This document shows positions 6,905 to 15,836 of a stretch of 64,000 nucleotides of DNA, one piece after another; the stretch's first letter is position 1, and each line of letters opens with the position of its first letter. Under the pieces are notes generated by a model. The model was given only the letters and a program-made list of their open reading frames with translations, was not told where the DNA came from and ran no database searches. Origin of the DNA: AC-56 sp963702195 (lineage in GTDB: Bacteria > Actinomycetota > Thermoleophilia > Solirubrobacterales > 70-9); NCBI GenBank assembly GCA_963702195.1, contig OY969725.1, positions 2,728,001 through 2,792,000 of the forward strand. The letters run 5' to 3'. Both the position numbers and the translations under genes were made by a program.

Positions 6905-9634
6905 TCAGCCGGCGTCGGCGGGTGCCGGGCGGCCTCGGCGGCGCAGCCGCGCCGCGAGGGTCGGAAACGGCTGAAAGCCGCCCTCCGCCCACACCAGGGC
7001 GGCCGGCAGCACGAGCAGCACGCCCAGGAGCGCGACGCCGAGGTCGAACACGGTCACGAGGCCGAAGTCGCGGAGCATCCTGATGTTCGTGAAGACGAGC
7101 ACGGCGAAGCCCGCGATCGCGGTCACACCGGACGCGGCGACGGCGACCCCGGTGCGCGCGAAGGCCCGCCTGAGCGCCTCGCCCAGCGAGCCGCCCGCGG
7201 CCCGCTCCTCGTAGTAGCGGGCCGAGAGCAGCACGCTGAACTCGGTGGCGATCGCGATCACGAGAGCGCCAAGGGTCGCTGACATCGGGTTCAGCGGCAC
7301 GCCCGTGATCCACAGGATGAGCGACGACCACCCGGTGGCGAAGACGATCGGGATCAGCGGCACGAGGGCGCGCCGGGCCGAGCGGTACACGGCGATCAGG
7401 ATCAGCGCGACCGCGAGCAGGCCGGCGAGCGTGACGAGGTAGCGGCTGTCGGACAGGGACGAGTTCGCGTCGGCGGCGAGGACCGGCAGACCGAGGACGT
7501 CGGCCGAGACGCCGGGCGGCGGGTCGTTCGCCGTGCCGGGAGGGTTGATCTGATCACGGATGTCGTCGATCAGGGCCTTCTGCTGGTCGAAGGGCATGAC
7601 CTTGATCCCGAAGGTGATCACGCCGGTGTTGCCCGGCTTGCCGGTCGCCGGGTCGGTCGTGAGCATCGCCTGCGAGACGTAGCGCGGCAGCAGGCGGAGA
7701 TCGGTCTTGATCCGCTGCCTGCTCGGGGCGGCGGTCGAGTCGCCGTAGAGGAAGTCGGGCAGCGAGATCTCGGGGCAGATCTCGGTCCCGGCGGACTGGC
7801 ACGACTGCGTCGCGCTCGTGTAGCCATGCCGCTCGAGCACGCGCTGCTCGAAGTCGTGCATCCAGGAGATCGCCTTCGGGTTCGTGAGGTCGGGCGCGGT
7901 GACCGTGACGTAGGTGAGCCCGGAGACTCCGGTGGCGTTCTCGAGCTCGTCCACGTCCCGCAACGCGGGAAGGTTCCCCGGCACCAGCTGACGGATGTCC
8001 GAGATCACGGGGATCTGCGTGCCGACCCCCCAACCGATCGCGGCGAGGACCGCCGCCACGGCCAGCACTCGCCCCGGCGCGGAGATGGACATCGCGAGCG
8101 CCCGCCTGCCGAATCGTCCGGCGGCCGCGCCGACCCTGGAGCTGAGCTCCGAGACGGGCCGGGCCGCGGCGCTCACGCGGCGCCGGGCGCCGTCGAGCCG
8201 CCCGGGCCGCGGCGTCGAGCCACCCGGGCCGCCGTGCCGTCCGAGCAGCGACAGCGTCGCCAGCCCGGCCGTCAGCGCGAGCAGGAAGGCCGCCACGATG
8301 CCTCCGACCAGGAGCAGTGCGAATCCGCGAACCATCGGGATCGGCGAGAGCAGGAGCACACAGAACCCGGCGGCGGTCGCCAGGCACGCCGTCGCGATCA
8401 CCGGGCCGCCACGGGCGGCTGACTCCACCGCGGCGCGCGGTGGCGACGATCCGTCGCGGACCGCCTCGACGAAGCGCGCCTGGAACTGGATCGCGTAGTC
8501 GACCGACAGCCCGATCAGGATCGGCAGCACGGCGATCGACGCCATCGTGAGCGACCCGCCGACCAGCGACAGGAAGCCGAACGTGATCCCGGCCGCGCCG
8601 AGCGCGATGCCGAGCGGCAACAGGCGTAGCGGCGAGCGGAACACGAGCGCGAGCGTGATCACCATCGCGGCCAGCGCCGCCGCGAGCAGGATGAAGATCT
8701 GGGTCGAGAGCTCCTGCGCCAGGCCCTCGAAGACGACGGGCACGCCGCTGACCACGTAGCTGGGCTGCGTGGGCCCGAACGACGAGAACTTCCGCAGCTG
8801 GAACGCCGGGTCGTCGGTCGCCTGTCTGAAGAGCGAGATTGCCTCGGATCGCTGCGCGTCGCTGAGGCCGGGGCGCAGCCGCACCGAGATCAGCGCCGAG
8901 TTGGCGCTCGGCGCGATGGACGCGAGGCGCGGCTTCGGCGTGCATCCGGGGATGCCCGGGTTGCAGATCACCGACTCGATGAACTGCTTGTTGTCCAGGC
9001 TCGGGAGGCCTTGCTGCCCGTACTTGGCGCCCAGCGTGTAGAGGTGCTGCTCGAACCCTTGAACCACGCCCTGGCTCGCCGCCGTCGCCGCCTGTCTTTG
9101 CTGCGCCTGCGAATAGCCCCGCTTCGCCGCCAGCGCTGCCGCCCGCCGCCCGGCGCGCTTCGCCTTGACGAGTGTCGCCTGGGCCTGCTGCTGGTACAGG
9201 TCGTTGGCCTCGATCGCGAACTGGTTGAGGAAGGTCGCCGGCCCGAACACGACCGCGCTCGGGTCGAGCTTCGCGATCGCAGTGCACGGCGCCGGGGCCG
9301 GCTCTCCCTGGATCACCTCGCCGCCCTTCACCTTGCCTGACAGGCAGCTCTCGAGCGCCAAGAGCTTGCCGAGGTTGCTGGTCAAGAACAGCTGGCGCAG
9401 GTCGCCCTTGACCAGGACCTCGACCGGCTCGTCGCCGAACTGCTCGTAGAAGCTCTGTGTCTCGGTGTAGGTCGGGGAGCCCTTGTCGACCAGCGAGTCC
9501 GGGCTGCGATCTGCCTCGAGCTTGAGCGCAGCGACAGCGCCTATGAGCGCAAGCAGGACAGCGCCGACGATGACCGGCAATGGCCGCTCAACCGCCCGCC
9601 CGGCGATCCGTGCCAGCAGATTCCGAGTGCGCAC
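6905..9634 (-). CDS. RND/MMPL-family transporter
   Basis: A 909-residue inner-membrane transporter of the MMPL/HpnN branch of RND, thought to move lipids or hydrophobic compounds with the proton gradient. It has the duplicated architecture: an N-terminal helix (residues 17-36), a large extracytoplasmic domain (to about 330), a first bundle of helices (SIAVLPILIGLSVDYAIQF, the SSD-like helix with Asp, near 395), a second N-terminal helix near 545, a second porter domain and a second helix bundle (LGALVIAIATEFSVLLSARYYEE). The Asp in LSVDYAIQF and the Glu in IATEFSVLL are at the usual proton-relay positions. It follows the MlaF ATPase by 40 bases, so substrate is probably lipid passed to or from the YrbE permeases. 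Confidence 0.88.
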   Translation of the reverse strand: MRTRNLLARIAGRAVERPLPVIVGAVLLALIGAVAALKLEADRSPDSLVDKGSPTYTETQSFYEQFGDEPVEVLVKGDLRQLFLTSNLGKLLALESCLSGKVKGGEVIQGEPAPAPCTAIAKLDPSAVVFGPATFLNQFAIEANDLYQQQAQATLVKAKRAGRRAAALAAKRGYSQAQQRQAATAASQGVVQGFEQHLYTLGAKYGQQGLPSLDNKQFIESVICNPGIPGCTPKPRLASIAPSANSALISVRLRPGLSDAQRSEAISLFRQATDDPAFQLRKFSSFGPTQPSYVVSGVPVVFEGLAQELSTQIFILLAAALAAMVITLALVFRSPLRLLPLGIALGAAGITFGFLSLVGGSLTMASIAVLPILIGLSVDYAIQFQARFVEAVRDGSSPPRAAVESAARGGPVIATACLATAAGFCVLLLSPIPMVRGFALLLVGGIVAAFLLALTAGLATLSLLGRHGGPGGSTPRPGRLDGARRRVSAAARPVSELSSRVGAAAGRFGRRALAMSISAPGRVLAVAAVLAAIGWGVGTQIPVISDIRQLVPGNLPALRDVDELENATGVSGLTYVTVTAPDLTNPKAISWMHDFEQRVLERHGYTSATQSCQSAGTEICPEISLPDFLYGDSTAAPSRQRIKTDLRLLPRYVSQAMLTTDPATGKPGNTGVITFGIKVMPFDQQKALIDDIRDQINPPGTANDPPPGVSADVLGLPVLAADANSSLSDSRYLVTLAGLLAVALILIAVYRSARRALVPLIPIVFATGWSSLILWITGVPLNPMSATLGALVIAIATEFSVLLSARYYEERAAGGSLGEALRRAFARTGVAVAASGVTAIAGFAVLVFTNIRMLRDFGLVTVFDLGVALLGVLLVLPAALVWAEGGFQPFPTLAARLRRRGRPAPADAG

Positions 9635-9674
9635 GACGGAATCAGGTTACGGACGCGGCCAGCCGGCCACGCCG

Positions 9675-10712
9675 CTAGTCCATCGCGAGGGGGCCCACGG
9701 TCTCGGCGTTGAGGAACTGCGCGACGAACTCGTTGTCGGAGTTGAACAGCTCGTCCGCAGGACCGGACTCGACGATCCGCCCCTTCCAGAGCACGGCCAG
9801 GAAGTCGGCGATCCGCCGCGCGGTCCCCAGGTCGTGGCTGATCACCAGGTAGCAGCCGCTGTTTTCGGCGTGAATCTCACGGATCAGCTCGCACAGAAGC
9901 GCCGTCCGCACCGGGTCGAGCCCCGAGTCCGGCTCGTCGAACATGACGACCGCCGGGTCGAGCACGAGTGCCCGTGCGAAGCCGGCGCGCTTGCGCATCC
10001 CGCCGGAGAGCTCGTTGGGCATCTTCTGCGTCGCCTCGGCGAGACCGACCTCGCGGAGCCGCCGGTTGCAGATCTCGCCAATCTCCTCCTCGGCCTTGTC
10101 GGTGTGCTGCCGCAGTGGAAACGCGACATTGTCGAAGACGTTCATCGAGCCGAAGAGCGCCCCATCCTGGAACAGCAGGCCGAACTTCTTGCGCATCTCG
10201 AACAGCTCGTCGTCGGTCATGTTCGGGACCGACTCGCCGTGCACGAGCACGTCACCGGCGTCCGGATAGAGCAGGCCCACGATGTGCTTGATGAGCACGC
10301 TCTTGCCCGTCCCGGAGGGCCCGAGCACCATCGAGATCTGGTCGTCGGGGATCCCCAGGTTGAGCCCGTTCAGGATCCGGGTGCGGCCGAACTGCTTGAC
10401 GACGTCGATGATCTCGATCGCGTCCTCGCCGCCGTGGTCGCGCTTCTTGCCGGTGTGCCAGCGGTAGGGGTTCGTCTCCTCCGAGGTGACGCCGGGGATC
10501 GTGTAGTCGCGGTTCAGCCTTCCCAGCTCGGGCGCGGGCTCCTCATAAGCCTCGCCGGCGTCGGCGGGGACCCGACTGGTCCACGGCTGCTCGTCGCCGC
10601 CCTGCGCCTGGTCGACTTCCTCGGGCGCCTCCCCGACGTCCCGGGGAGCGTCCTCGCCGGAGGCGTCCTGCTCGTAGTTCTCTTCTCGGGTCTCTCGCGT
10701 CTCGTCAGCCAT
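9675..10712 (-). CDS. ABC transporter ATPase, MlaF/MceG-like
   Basis: ATPase of a lipid-transport (Mla/Mce) ABC system; 345 residues. ATG 10712 is preceded by AGGAGG. About 95 N-terminal residues are acidic and low-complexity, an extension absent from E. coli MlaF. The ATPase core begins near 97 (IEIIDVVKQFGRTRILNGL) and shows Walker A GPSGTGKS, Q-loop FQDGALFGSMNVFDNVAFPLR, signature LSGGMRKRAGFARAL, Walker B AVVMFDEPDSGLDP and switch His ISHDLGTARR. The phrase GALFGSMNVFDNVAFPLR is typical of MlaF/MceG rather than other importers. It lies 30 bases after a YrbE permease, in the same operon. Confidence 0.9.
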   Translation of the reverse strand: MADETRETREENYEQDASGEDAPRDVGEAPEEVDQAQGGDEQPWTSRVPADAGEAYEEPAPELGRLNRDYTIPGVTSEETNPYRWHTGKKRDHGGEDAIEIIDVVKQFGRTRILNGLNLGIPDDQISMVLGPSGTGKSVLIKHIVGLLYPDAGDVLVHGESVPNMTDDELFEMRKKFGLLFQDGALFGSMNVFDNVAFPLRQHTDKAEEEIGEICNRRLREVGLAEATQKMPNELSGGMRKRAGFARALVLDPAVVMFDEPDSGLDPVRTALLCELIREIHAENSGCYLVISHDLGTARRIADFLAVLWKGRIVESGPADELFNSDNEFVAQFLNAETVGPLAMD

Positions 10713-10742
10713 TGCAGCCGTTCGCCTCCTGTTTGGGCAAGG

Positions 10743-11540
10743 TCAGCCCCCGATTGGTGCCCGCGGATTCGCTCCCCAGAACACCAGGGTCCCCATCATC
10801 CCGATGATGTGCACTAAGACGATGTTAAGCACCATCGACTTCGCCGTCGCCGTACCCACTCCGACCGGGCCGCCCGATGCGGTGTAGCCGTAGTAGCAGC
10901 CGACGAGGACGATGGCCGTGGCCATCACCATCGCCTTGATCACGCTGAATAACAGGTCGGGCGGGTTCTGGAACATCCAGAAGACCAGGAAGTAGCCGCC
11001 GGACGACACGTCGCCGATCTGCTTGACGACGGCGAGCCAGCTGGCGAAGTAGCCGATCCCGATCGCGGCCAGGTACATGAACGGAAGCGTCATCCAAGCG
11101 CCGAGGAGGCGCGTCGCCGCCAGGAAGGTCATCGGCGGGACGCCCATGACCTCGAGGGCGTCGATCTCGTCGGAGATCCGCATCGCACCGAGCTCGGCGA
11201 CGATCCCGGTGCCGACCTTGGCGGCCATCATGTAGCCGAAGGCATAGGGGATCACCTCGCGGAGGTCGCACCAGGCGGCGAACACGCCGGCGTACGCGGG
11301 CGCGCCCACCGACCGGTTGAAGTACGCCCCCTCGATCCCGCACTGGAGGCCGAGGATGAACACGAGGCCCCAGATGACGATCGTCGAGCCGAGGATGAGG
11401 ATCCCGGCCTGGCGCAGCGCCTCGCCGAAGAACTGGAGCACGCGCCCCGAGTAGACGAGGCCCATGGTGCGCCCGCAGAAGCGGGCGATCTCGCCAAGCG
11501 AGGCGAGCCAGTCCCTGGGTACCGCCAACCAACCCGGCAT
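10743..11540 (-). CDS. YrbE/MlaE-family permease (second of pair)
   Basis: Membrane permease of an Mla/Mce-type lipid ABC transporter; 265 residues. The start was placed at ATG 11540 rather than at the upstream in-frame codon because the protein then matches normal YrbE length. Five or six helices are visible. The family hallmark block AELGAMRISDEIDALEVMGVPP (about residues 123-144), which contacts the ATPase, is intact, and the C-terminus has GCYYGYTASGGPVGVGTATAKSMV. The pairing of two non-identical permeases matches the YrbEA/YrbEB arrangement of actinobacterial mce loci. No MCE-domain gene follows. Confidence 0.88.
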   Translation of the reverse strand: MPGWLAVPRDWLASLGEIARFCGRTMGLVYSGRVLQFFGEALRQAGILILGSTIVIWGLVFILGLQCGIEGAYFNRSVGAPAYAGVFAAWCDLREVIPYAFGYMMAAKVGTGIVAELGAMRISDEIDALEVMGVPPMTFLAATRLLGAWMTLPFMYLAAIGIGYFASWLAVVKQIGDVSSGGYFLVFWMFQNPPDLLFSVIKAMVMATAIVLVGCYYGYTASGGPVGVGTATAKSMVLNIVLVHIIGMMGTLVFWGANPRAPIGG

Positions 11541-11652
11541 CAGGTCACCTGAGACCCGCTGGCAGCGGACGCGGGAGCACAATGGAAATGCCCGAGCCGT
11601 AGGCGAGGGCCAGGTACTCCGAGCGGGAGCGGAGCATGCCAGCGGATAGACG

Positions 11653-12459
11653 TCACTTGATCACGTTCAATTCAGGATGGGTGGCCAGAAGCGTCTGCGT
11701 GAAGACGTAGTTGAAGGCGAAGACGCCTAAGAAGGCGATCACGACCGCCTCGTTGACGGCCCTCCCCACCCCGGCGGCACCTCCGGACGCATTCATCCCC
11801 TTGTAGGAGCAGACGATCGCGATGATCGCCCCGAACAGGGTGCACTTGAGGATCGAGCCCCAGAGCTCGGTGGTCGAGGCGTTGTTGAGCAGGGTGGCGA
11901 AGAAGCCGCCCAGCGGGGCGTGGTAGGCGAGCTCGGCGAAGATGCCGCCGGCGATCCCGAACAGGAGCGCGTAGATGTCGAGCAGGCCGGTGAGGATCAT
12001 CAGCGAAAGGAAGCGCGGCACCACCAGGTTCTTGATCGGATCGACCCCCAGGACCTGCAGCGCGTCGAGCTCCTCGCGGATCTTGCGAGCGCCGAGATCG
12101 GCGGTGATCGCGGTGCCCGCGACCCCGGCGACCACCACCGCGGTCACGAACGGCGCGAACTCACGGACGCTGGCCAAGATGAAGAAGCCGCCCAACCGAT
12201 CGAGGGCGCCGAACAGGGTGAGGAAGTTGGCGGCCTGAAGGCCGGGGGCGCCGAAGCCGAAGGCGACGGTGGAGATCAGCATCGGAAACCAGGTCAGCTG
12301 CAGGGCGAAGATGAACTGGCTGATGAACTCGCCGCCGTAGGGGTAGGGCGGCCTGATCGCGGCCGTGATCGTCTTGCCGGTGAGGATCATCATGTTCCCC
12401 ACCTGCTCGAACAGGCTCTTGGCGGGCAGGAACGCTCTGTCTGCGACGGTTCGAACCAT
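11653..12459 (-). CDS. YrbE/MlaE-family permease (first of pair)
   Basis: First gene of the lipid-transport operon; 268 residues. ATG 12459 is preceded by TGAGGAGAG. It has the MlaE fold with 5-6 helices and the ATPase-coupling block ADLGARKIREELDALQVLGVDP (about residues 120-141), then GIFAELAYHAPLGGFF and a C-terminal CSYKGMNASGGAAGVGRAVNEAVV. It would pair with the next permease as a heterodimer and with the MlaF-like ATPase. The 112 bases to the next gene are longer than elsewhere in the operon and hold nothing recognisable. Confidence 0.88.
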   Translation of the reverse strand: MVRTVADRAFLPAKSLFEQVGNMMILTGKTITAAIRPPYPYGGEFISQFIFALQLTWFPMLISTVAFGFGAPGLQAANFLTLFGALDRLGGFFILASVREFAPFVTAVVVAGVAGTAITADLGARKIREELDALQVLGVDPIKNLVVPRFLSLMILTGLLDIYALLFGIAGGIFAELAYHAPLGGFFATLLNNASTTELWGSILKCTLFGAIIAIVCSYKGMNASGGAAGVGRAVNEAVVIAFLGVFAFNYVFTQTLLATHPELNVIK

Positions 12460-12618
12460 CTCTCCTCAGTGGCCGCGCACGCTCAACGGACCGACAGGTA
12501 ACAGTAATCCATGAACTCCCCCACCGCCACCGGTAACCATTTCTGGCCGCGCAGCCAAGATTTCGCCCACACCGAAGTGGCATTTTGAGCGCCTAGCAGG
12601 TGGTATGTTCCCCGCGCC

Positions 12619-13356
12619 TTGGGGGAGAGCGCCACAAACGCCGGCAGGCGGCGACTCCGGGGTCCGGAAGCGAGGATCGCAGTCGGTTTCGCCTTGCTCG
12701 CAATCGGCGCCGGCGTCGCGGGCTGCGGAGGCGGCCAGCGTCAGGACGCCACCGAGCCTTCCGGCAACTTCCCGGTGCAGGTCACGACGGCGAAGTTCCC
12801 CCACCGCCAGAAGCTGGCCGAGTCGAAGTACCTGGTGCTCAGCGTCAAGAACGCGGGCGACCAGACGATTCCGGACCTCGCGGTGACCATCAACACCGTC
12901 GCCAAGGGCACTCCGAACCTGAAGTCGCCGGCGACCTCGACCGGCTCGGGGCAGGGCTCGTTCAACATCCGCGTGGACGAGCCGAACCTGGCGAGCCGCT
13001 TCCGCCCGGTGTGGGTGCTCGAGGAGCACTACCCGAAGCTGATCACGGACAAGTACCCGCTCAGCAAGATCGAGCAGGCGCCCACCGCGGGCGCCGCCGC
13101 CGCCCAGACCGGCACCTTCCAGTTCGGCTCGCTCCCCTCCGGCGAGGGGAAGGACATCGCATGGCGCGTCACCCCGGTCCGGGCCGGGACGTACACGGTC
13201 CGCTACCAGGTCGCGGCGGGACTGACGGGCCAGGCGAGGGCCGTGACGCCCGACGGCAGCCCGGTCAAGGGCGAGTTCGAGGCCACGATCTCCGCCAAGC
13301 CCCCGAACAGCTGCGTGACCGGCAGCGGCAAGGTCGTCACTTGCGCGAAGCAGTAG
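12619..13356 (+). CDS. Secreted lipoprotein, unknown function
   Basis: A 245-residue exported lipoprotein. The N-terminus has basic residues (RRRLRGPEAR), a hydrophobic stretch and a lipobox VAGC (Cys about residue 36) followed by GGGQ, so it should be diacylated and held outside the membrane. The rest looks like one or two beta-sandwich modules (KYLVLSVKNAGDQTIPDLAVTIN; GTYTVRYQVAAGLTGQAR), of the kind seen in domains that bind surfaces or other proteins. No catalytic motif. The start is doubtful: TTG 12619 is the only usual start codon in frame upstream of the signal peptide. It is 31 bases upstream of the sugar dehydrogenase genes and probably in their operon. Confidence 0.65.
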   Translation: MGESATNAGRRRLRGPEARIAVGFALLAIGAGVAGCGGGQRQDATEPSGNFPVQVTTAKFPHRQKLAESKYLVLSVKNAGDQTIPDLAVTINTVAKGTPNLKSPATSTGSGQGSFNIRVDEPNLASRFRPVWVLEEHYPKLITDKYPLSKIEQAPTAGAAAAQTGTFQFGSLPSGEGKDIAWRVTPVRAGTYTVRYQVAAGLTGQARAVTPDGSPVKGEFEATISAKPPNSCVTGSGKVVTCAKQ

Positions 13357-13387
13357 TCGAGCGGGGCGCCCGGGGAGTGGCGGCCGT

Positions 13388-14593
13388 CTGAAGCTTGCGG
13401 CCGCCCTGCTGGCCGCCACCGTCGCGCTCGCCGGGTGCGGCGGCGGATCCTCGTCCCCCACCGGCACGACGACGCCACCGCCCGTAACGCACCCGCAGAA
13501 CGGCAAGCCGCCCGTCGGCGACGGCGACGGCGGGGTGCGGCTGGTGAAGCTCGGCGACTTCGACCACCCGCTCTACGTGACCCAGGCGCCGGGTGACCGC
13601 CGCGACCTGTTCGTGGTCGAGCAGACCGGCCGGGTCGAGGCCCTGACGCCTCAGGGCACGGGCTCCACCCCGTTCCTCGACCTGCGCGACCAGGTGTCGT
13701 GCTGCGGCGAGCAGGGGCTGCTCTCGATCGCGTTCTCACCCGATTATGAGCGCTCGGGCCTCGTGTACGCCGACTACACCGACAGGGCGGGCGACACCCG
13801 GGTGGTCGAGTACCAGCGCTCGAGCTCGAACCCGCTCACCGTCGATCCCTCGAGCCGCCGGGTCGTGCTGCGAGTCGCCCAGCCGTTTCCAAACCACAAC
13901 GGCGGCCTGCTCCTCTTCGGCCCCGACCACCTGCTCTACATCGGGCTCGGCGACGGCGGATCGGAGGGCGACCCCGATCGCAACGGCCAGAGCCTGGGAA
14001 CGCTGCTCGGCAAGATCCTCCGCATCGACCCGAAGGCGCACGCCGGTCGGCCCTATTCGATCCCCACCTCGAACCCCTTCACGAACCGGCCGGGCGCGCG
14101 GCCCGAGATCTACTCGTACGGCCTCAGGAACCCATGGCGCTTCTCGTTCGACCGCCTGACCGGGGACCTCTCGATCGGCGACGTGGGGCAGAACCGCTTC
14201 GAGGAGGTCGACCTCGTGGGTGAAGGCCAGGGCCGCGGGGCGAACTTCGGCTGGTCGGCGTTCGAGGGATTCGCCGGCTTCAACGACGACCAATCGGCGC
14301 CCAACGCGGTTCCGCCGGTGCTCGCCTACGACCACGCCCAGGGCTGCTCGGTCACGGGCGGATACGTCGTGCGCGACCCATCGCTCGAGTCGCTCTACGG
14401 GCGGTACGTGTACGGCGACTACTGCTCGGGCGACCTGCGGAGCTTCCCCGCGGTCCCGGGCAGGCGAGCGACCGACGATCGCGCACTTGGCCCAAACGTC
14501 CCATCGCTGAGCTCGTTCGGCACCGACGACGCCGGACACATCTATGCAACGTCGCTCGATGGGCCCGTCTACCGCATCGATCCGGCGGGCTGA
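13388..14593 (+). CDS. PQQ-type sugar dehydrogenase (GSDH fold), lipoprotein; CTG start
   Basis: Extracytoplasmic six-bladed beta-propeller of the soluble glucose/sorbosone dehydrogenase family; 401 residues. The first ATG/GTG/TTG in frame (13535) would remove the signal peptide. Reading from CTG 13388 gives MKLAAALLAATVALAGCGGG, a textbook lipoprotein signal with lipobox LAGC, and GGGGAG lies about 10 bases upstream, so an unusual CTG start is proposed. Propeller motifs include YVTQAPGD, GEQGLLSIAFSPDY, the PQQ/catalytic-His region NHNGGLLLFGPDHLLYIGLGDG, GLRNPWRFSFD and IGDVGQNRFEEVD. It would oxidise an aldose or other alcohol, if PQQ is available; no pqq gene is in the window. First of three tandem paralogues. 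Confidence 0.78.
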   Translation: MKLAAALLAATVALAGCGGGSSSPTGTTTPPPVTHPQNGKPPVGDGDGGVRLVKLGDFDHPLYVTQAPGDRRDLFVVEQTGRVEALTPQGTGSTPFLDLRDQVSCCGEQGLLSIAFSPDYERSGLVYADYTDRAGDTRVVEYQRSSSNPLTVDPSSRRVVLRVAQPFPNHNGGLLLFGPDHLLYIGLGDGGSEGDPDRNGQSLGTLLGKILRIDPKAHAGRPYSIPTSNPFTNRPGARPEIYSYGLRNPWRFSFDRLTGDLSIGDVGQNRFEEVDLVGEGQGRGANFGWSAFEGFAGFNDDQSAPNAVPPVLAYDHAQGCSVTGGYVVRDPSLESLYGRYVYGDYCSGDLRSFPAVPGRRATDDRALGPNVPSLSSFGTDDAGHIYATSLDGPVYRIDPAG

Positions 14594-14648
14594 GCAACCC
14601 GGGTGGGAACCTGAACCACGGCGCGTCGCCGGGAGTACCCTCCGATGA

Positions 14649-15836
14649 ATGGTGGAAGTGAGCGGTCATCTGCGGCGATCGTCACTCATCGCCGGTGCGC
14701 TCGTGGTGTTGCTGGCGGTCGGCCTGGTGCTCATCGGGTCGCGCGCATCGGGCGGCACGCCGACGCTGGGCCTGCGGTCCGTGGGCACGTTCAACTCGCC
14801 CATCTACGTCACCCACGCCCCCGGCGCGGGGGGCTTCATCTACGTGGTGGAGCAACGCGGCACGATCCGCGTCATCGATCACGGCACGGTGCGGTCCCAG
14901 CCATTCCTGAATATCGGAGACCGGGTCCGTTCGGGGGGCGAGCAGGGCCTGCTCTCGATGGCGTTCGACCCCGGATACCGATCGAACCGCCTGTTCTACG
15001 CGGCGTACACGAGGGGGGACGGGGCCCTGGAGGTGGACGAGTTCCACGCAGCCTCGAACACCCAGGCGAACAGGAGCTCGCTCAGGCGGGTGATCGTCGT
15101 CCCGCATCCGGACGCCGGCAACCACAACGGAGGGCAGCTCCAGTTCGGGCCGGACGGTGACCTCTACATCTCGACCGGCGACGGCGGGGGCGCGGACGAC
15201 GGGTTCGACAACGCGCGCCACCTGAACGTCCTCAACGGAAAGCTCCTGCGGATCAACCCCCACAAGCGTGCGGCGGCGCCGTACACGATTCCCCGGGACA
15301 ACCCGTACGTCGGCAAGCCGGGCCGCGACGCGATCTTCTCCTACGGGCTGCGCAACCCCTGGCGCTTCTCGTTCGACTCCGCGAACGGGAACCTCGCGAT
15401 CGGCGACGTGGGCCAGGGCGCCTGGGAGGAGGTCGACTACGTGACGCGAGCGCGCGCGAAGGGCTCCTACTTCGGCTGGCCCACATGGGAGGGCCGTGCG
15501 GTCCATGACTCCGGCCGCCCAGACCCCAACCACAATCACCGGCCGCCGATCTTCCCGATCGAGCTGAAGGACCACGGCAGCGACGGCTTCTGCGCGATCA
15601 TCGGCGGCTTCGTCGTTCACAACCCGAGCCTCAGCCTGCTGAACGGCCGCTACGTGTACAGCGACAACTGCAACGGCACCATTCGAAGCCTCGTCCCCAC
15701 GACTCCGCAGGCCAGCCACGACCGCACCACCGGCCTCAACGTCTCCCACCCGAGCGCGTTCGGGGTGGGCGGCTCGGGGCAACTCTACGTCGCCTCGCTC
15801 GGCGACGGCCACGTCTACCGGATCGTCCAGCGCTGA
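14649..15836 (+). CDS. PQQ-type sugar dehydrogenase (GSDH fold), membrane-anchored
   Basis: Second paralogue, 395 residues. Residues about 12-31 form an uncleaved signal-anchor helix (LIAGALVVLLAVGLVLIGS) with no lipobox. Propeller motifs are conserved: GEQGLLSMAFDPGY, NHNGGQLQFGPDGDLYISTGDGGG, GLRNPWRFSFDS and IGDVGQGAWEEVDY. Cys residues in DGFCAIIGG and YSDNCNG may form a disulfide in the last blade. ATG 14649 was used; GTG 14658, nearer a GGTGGA site, is an alternative. Its stop overlaps the next start (TGATG), so translation of the two is probably coupled. Substrate unknown. Confidence 0.83.
   Translation: MVEVSGHLRRSSLIAGALVVLLAVGLVLIGSRASGGTPTLGLRSVGTFNSPIYVTHAPGAGGFIYVVEQRGTIRVIDHGTVRSQPFLNIGDRVRSGGEQGLLSMAFDPGYRSNRLFYAAYTRGDGALEVDEFHAASNTQANRSSLRRVIVVPHPDAGNHNGGQLQFGPDGDLYISTGDGGGADDGFDNARHLNVLNGKLLRINPHKRAAAPYTIPRDNPYVGKPGRDAIFSYGLRNPWRFSFDSANGNLAIGDVGQGAWEEVDYVTRARAKGSYFGWPTWEGRAVHDSGRPDPNHNHRPPIFPIELKDHGSDGFCAIIGGFVVHNPSLSLLNGRYVYSDNCNGTIRSLVPTTPQASHDRTTGLNVSHPSAFGVGGSGQLYVASLGDGHVYRIVQR

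Noticed and set aside
7554..9287. Second minus-strand frame inside the MMPL gene
   Set aside because: An Arg-rich off-frame shadow of the MMPL gene without membrane helices.
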